Assembly (NCBI GenBank): GCA_028713595.1
Contig: JAQTNZ010000111.1
Location: forward strand, 1-7,568
DNA: 7,568 nt
Direction: 5' to 3'
Source of the DNA: Methylovulum sp.
Lineage (GTDB): Bacteria; Pseudomonadota; Gammaproteobacteria; Methylococcales; Methylomonadaceae
Below the pieces are notes generated by a model that did not search any database, was not told where the DNA came from, and saw only the letters and a program-made list of their open reading frames with translations. A program made the position numbers and the translations under genes. Shown here one piece after another: positions 5,947-7,568 of this stretch. How positions within the stretch are numbered: the stretch's first letter is position 1; each line of letters opens with the position of its first letter.

Positions 5947-6732
5947 CTATCGGTTGTCTATTAGCCCTTTTTCTTGCAATATCTCCCGTGTCAGCATTTG
6001 GCGCAACGGTAGGTCTTTCTCATTACGGACGGTTAAATTCATAGCAAAAACCCATACATCATTTGATGTTTCGATATACCCCACATACCAGCCAATTTGC
6101 GGCTTTTTTAACCGGCCTGTAAAACCTGTTTTGGCCCGTATCGTGTAAGCCGAGTTTTGTTCCACCACCATGATTTGCCGTAGCGTCTCGTAAGACGACG
6201 GGCTAAACGGAAGAGTGCGCTGGTAAACTTTTTTGAGAAACCCCACTTGTTCTATGGCGCTGATTTCAAGTGAGCCATCAAGCCAAAAATTTGTCCCATC
6301 AAAAGGCTCATGCAATTCACCGTAAGCTGATTTGCGCAGGTAGTTCCGGTATTTTTCCGTACCGACCCTGCGGGCAAGCTCTTGGTAACACCAAACGCAA
6401 GACACCTTGAAAGCCATGCCCAGCGTCTGGTCATGGTTCCAATCTGGATTAGCGTAAATATGCCCATCCCATTTGAATACGCCGTCTATTCCTGAAATTG
6501 CTTTTTCTTCAAGCGAAATCAGCGTATTTAATATCTTGAATGTAGATGCCACCGGGAATCTGTGGTTTGCACGGGACTCATTGTGAATGAATGTCCGCCC
6601 GCTATGTAGCGATGAAATTACAATAGCCCCGTCTATACCCTGTTGGGCAAAATGTTTGGCAATTGCTTGATCCTCGGCGGCCACGCAAGCCGAGAAAAAG
6701 ATAAAAAAAATGATGGCTAAGCATTTTTGCAT
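5947..6732 (-). CDS. Class D (OXA-type) serine beta-lactamase
   Basis: Hydrolyses beta-lactams in the periplasm through an acylated serine and a carboxylated lysine. ATG 6732 gives 261 residues, a usual OXA length, and begins a signal sequence (MQKCLAIIFFIFFSACVAA). The frame extends to ATG 6819, but that 29-residue addition lies upstream of the signal peptide and is unlikely. Motifs in order: S63-T-F-K66 (catalytic SxxK, in PVASTFKI); S111-C-V113 (SxV); Y137-G-E139 where the family normally has YGN; NFWLDGSLEISAIEQVGFL (148-166) with the conserved Trp at 150; and K201-T-G203 in RAKTGFTGR, then GWYVGYIE. F12-S-A-C15 is near a lipobox, so a lipoprotein form is possible. The protein looks intact. 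Only weak SD resemblance (TAGG) is seen upstream. I cannot assign an OXA number; it appears to be an uncommon environmental type. Confidence 0.93.
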   Translation of the reverse strand: MQKCLAIIFFIFFSACVAAEDQAIAKHFAQQGIDGAIVISSLHSGRTFIHNESRANHRFPVASTFKILNTLISLEEKAISGIDGVFKWDGHIYANPDWNHDQTLGMAFKVSCVWCYQELARRVGTEKYRNYLRKSAYGELHEPFDGTNFWLDGSLEISAIEQVGFLKKVYQRTLPFSPSSYETLRQIMVVEQNSAYTIRAKTGFTGRLKKPQIGWYVGYIETSNDVWVFAMNLTVRNEKDLPLRQMLTREILQEKGLIDNR

Positions 6733-6748
6733 ATAGGGGCACCTAGCG

Positions 6749-6767
6749 TTAATAAGACACTTATTAA
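6749..6767. promoter_or_regulatory. 19-bp palindrome upstream of the beta-lactamase (candidate operator)
   Basis: ttaataagacacttattaa is a perfect palindrome with 8-bp arms and a 3-nt centre. It lies 17-35 bp before ATG 6732 and overlaps the proposed promoter spacer and -10 box. A dimeric repressor site is the natural reading, but no regulator gene is in the window. Confidence 0.5.
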
Positions 6768-6776
6768 GAAATTCAA
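6749..6776 (-). promoter_or_regulatory. Candidate sigma-70 promoter of the beta-lactamase gene
   Basis: On the minus strand TTGAAT (6776-6771, 4/6 to TTGACA) is followed after 16 bp by TATTAA (6754-6749, 4/6 to TATAAT). Transcription would start near 6742, giving a very short leader before ATG 6732. The palindrome at 6749-6767 overlaps the spacer and -10. Confidence 0.4.
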
Positions 6777-6908
6777 TAATGGATAGCCAGAAAGCAACAA
6801 CACAAGCTTGGCTACCCATTAACTTAAGCGCCCAATATTAACTTAGGAATGTGCATAAAATAAGCTTTTCAAATGCCACCGTAACCCGCATTGTTTAAGC
6901 GGTGACCA

Positions 6909-7441
6909 TTAGGCGATCAGCTCTTTGATAACCTTACCGTAAACGACCGTGGGACGCTCCGAACGGCCTTGATACTTATAAATCAACTTTAAGTGATCCA
7001 AGCCCATCTGGTTGAGCACAGTCGCGTGCAAATCGTAGGTGTCCACGGCTTGGCTTTGGTCCGCTACTTGCAAGCCGATTTCGTCAGTTGAGCCATAAGT
7101 TGTACCCGCTTTGACACCCCCACCCGCCAGCCATTGCGTGTAACCCCAAGGATTATGGTCACGGCCAGTGCCGCTTTCACCCCATGAGGTACGGCCAAAC
7201 TCGGAAGTCCAGACCACCAAGGTCGAATCCAGCAGACCCAGCGCTTTTAAATCGGTGAGCAAGCCGGCAATGGGCTTATCGACAATTCTGGCGTGTTTGC
7301 CATGATTTTCTTCGAGCTTAGTATGGGCATCCCAATCCCGCTCATCGCCGTCCACATCCACGGGCCCACTGACCACCTGGATGAAACGCACCCCGCGTTC
7401 CACCAAGCGCCGCGCCCGCAACAGGTTTGTGCCATATTCTT
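6909..7441 (-). pseudogene. DUF1501 family protein, C-terminal remnant truncated by an IS
   Basis: DUF1501 proteins are usually exported proteins of about 400-500 residues with similarity to the alkaline phosphatase/sulfatase fold; their role is poorly defined. Only about 176 C-terminal residues remain. Recognisable blocks are LLRARRLVERGVRFIQV, WDAH, DKPIAGLLTDLKALGLLDST, VVWTSEFGRT, GRDHNPWGYTQWLAGGG, the YGSTDEIG block, and DLHATVLNQMGLDHLKL near the C-terminus. The candidate metal-site residues (WDAH, SEFGRT, GRDHNP) are kept. The homology stops at the IS end at 7442. The reading frame continues through IS DNA to a TTG at 7493 and meets a stop at 7557-7559, so no native N-terminus or signal peptide is joined to it. 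The missing 5' half may lie beyond the IS, outside the window. Confidence 0.85.
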
Positions 7442-7459
7442 GGTTTTGTCGCAAATATT
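7442..7459. repeat. Terminal inverted repeat of the IS6-like element
   Basis: GGTTTTGTCGCAAATATT at the IS boundary. It resembles IS6-family ends such as that of IS26 (GGCACTGTTGCAAA, from memory). The matching repeat at the other end is outside the window. Confidence 0.7.
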
Positions 7460-7495
7460 TACAAGAGCTGAGTTTGGCCTGATTGGCGGACAAAA

Positions 7496-7568
7496 CTAGC
7501 CTGCCAAATTGATAAATTGTCGGTGGGCGGGCAGTGTCCGTCCGGCGAGTTGCCCCTTACGGATCATG
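7496..7568 (-). CDS. IS6-like transposase, last 23 codons (partial)
   Basis: The minus-strand frame ending with TAG at 7496-7498 reads MIRKGQLAGRT then LPAHRQFINLAG and stop. The MIRKGQ block followed by a short 'F..LAG' end is typical of the extreme C-terminus of IS6-family DDE transposases. It is too short for a firm family call alone, but the adjacent IS6-like terminal repeat supports it. The catalytic domain lies beyond the window edge. Confidence 0.65.
   Translation of the reverse strand, partial: MIRKGQLAGRTLPAHRQFINLAG

Larger units (their letters stand above)
7442..7568. mobile_element. IS6-family-like insertion sequence, one end (continues off right edge)
   Basis: The plus strand from 7442 begins GGTTTTGTCGCAAATATT, which fits the IS6-family terminal repeat pattern (GGNNCTGTTGCAAA-like). 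Homology to DUF1501 ends exactly at this boundary. Fifty-four non-coding bases separate this end from the stop codon of a transposase-like C-terminus on the minus strand, a normal arrangement for this family. The flanking bases atattctt (7434-7441) would be the 8-bp target duplication if a copy exists beyond the other end. Confidence 0.75.

Noticed and set aside
6733..6819. N-terminal extension of the beta-lactamase from ATG 6819
   Set aside because: It would place 29 residues before a well-formed signal peptide and would cover the candidate promoter and palindrome.
6862..6908. Possible terminator after the DUF1501 remnant
   Set aside because: Only a 5-bp caccg/cggtg stem with a long loop and no U-run; too weak to call.
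1..7568. CRISPR array, rRNA, or defence or resistance island covering the window
   Set aside because: No regularly spaced direct repeats or rRNA sequence were seen, and the beta-lactamase and pump genes are separated by ordinary redox genes, so no island boundary can be supported.

Overview
The window is most likely part of a moderate-GC gammaproteobacterial chromosome. The RND pump genes closely match MdtA/MdtB, and small periplasmic c-type cytochromes sit beside a secreted peroxiredoxin. A methanotroph or relative (Methylococcales) would fit this content, but that is inference; no marker gene settles it. Every gene I can support lies on the minus strand, so transcription runs from right to left.

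Layout, in direction of transcription. (1) 7442-7568: the end of an IS6-like insertion sequence, comprising the last codons of its transposase and a terminal repeat. It is inserted into a DUF1501 gene, of which only the C-terminal part survives (6909-7441). (2) 5947-6732: a class D (OXA-type) beta-lactamase with its own candidate promoter and a 19-bp palindrome just upstream. (3) 5842-5946: a strong hairpin followed by a candidate extended -10 promoter. (4) 2370-5841: a four-gene same-strand run made of a small cytochrome with an unusual CX3CH haem site, a secreted thiol peroxiredoxin, a dihaem cytochrome c and a four-helix PepSY membrane protein. (5) 2000-2369: a 370-bp gene-free stretch with several inverted repeats. 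(6) 1-1999: mdtA followed by the start of mdtB, which runs off the left edge.

Two themes stand out. First, (4) looks like an envelope redox cassette: a membrane protein with several candidate haem-ligand histidines, two soluble c-type cytochromes and a periplasmic peroxidase. It may pass electrons between the membrane and peroxide, but this is inferred from gene content. Second, the mdtA-mdtB junction carries a 170-bp non-coding palindromic element with 17-bp terminal inverted repeats and a 9-bp flanking direct duplication. The duplicated bases contain the Shine-Dalgarno-like sequence of mdtB, so the insertion regenerated the pump gene's ribosome-binding site while adding a long hairpin inside the operon.

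A beta-lactamase and a multidrug efflux pump occur within one 7.5-kb window that also holds two mobile-element traces. The intervening redox genes look like ordinary chromosomal genes, however, so this is not evidently a resistance island.
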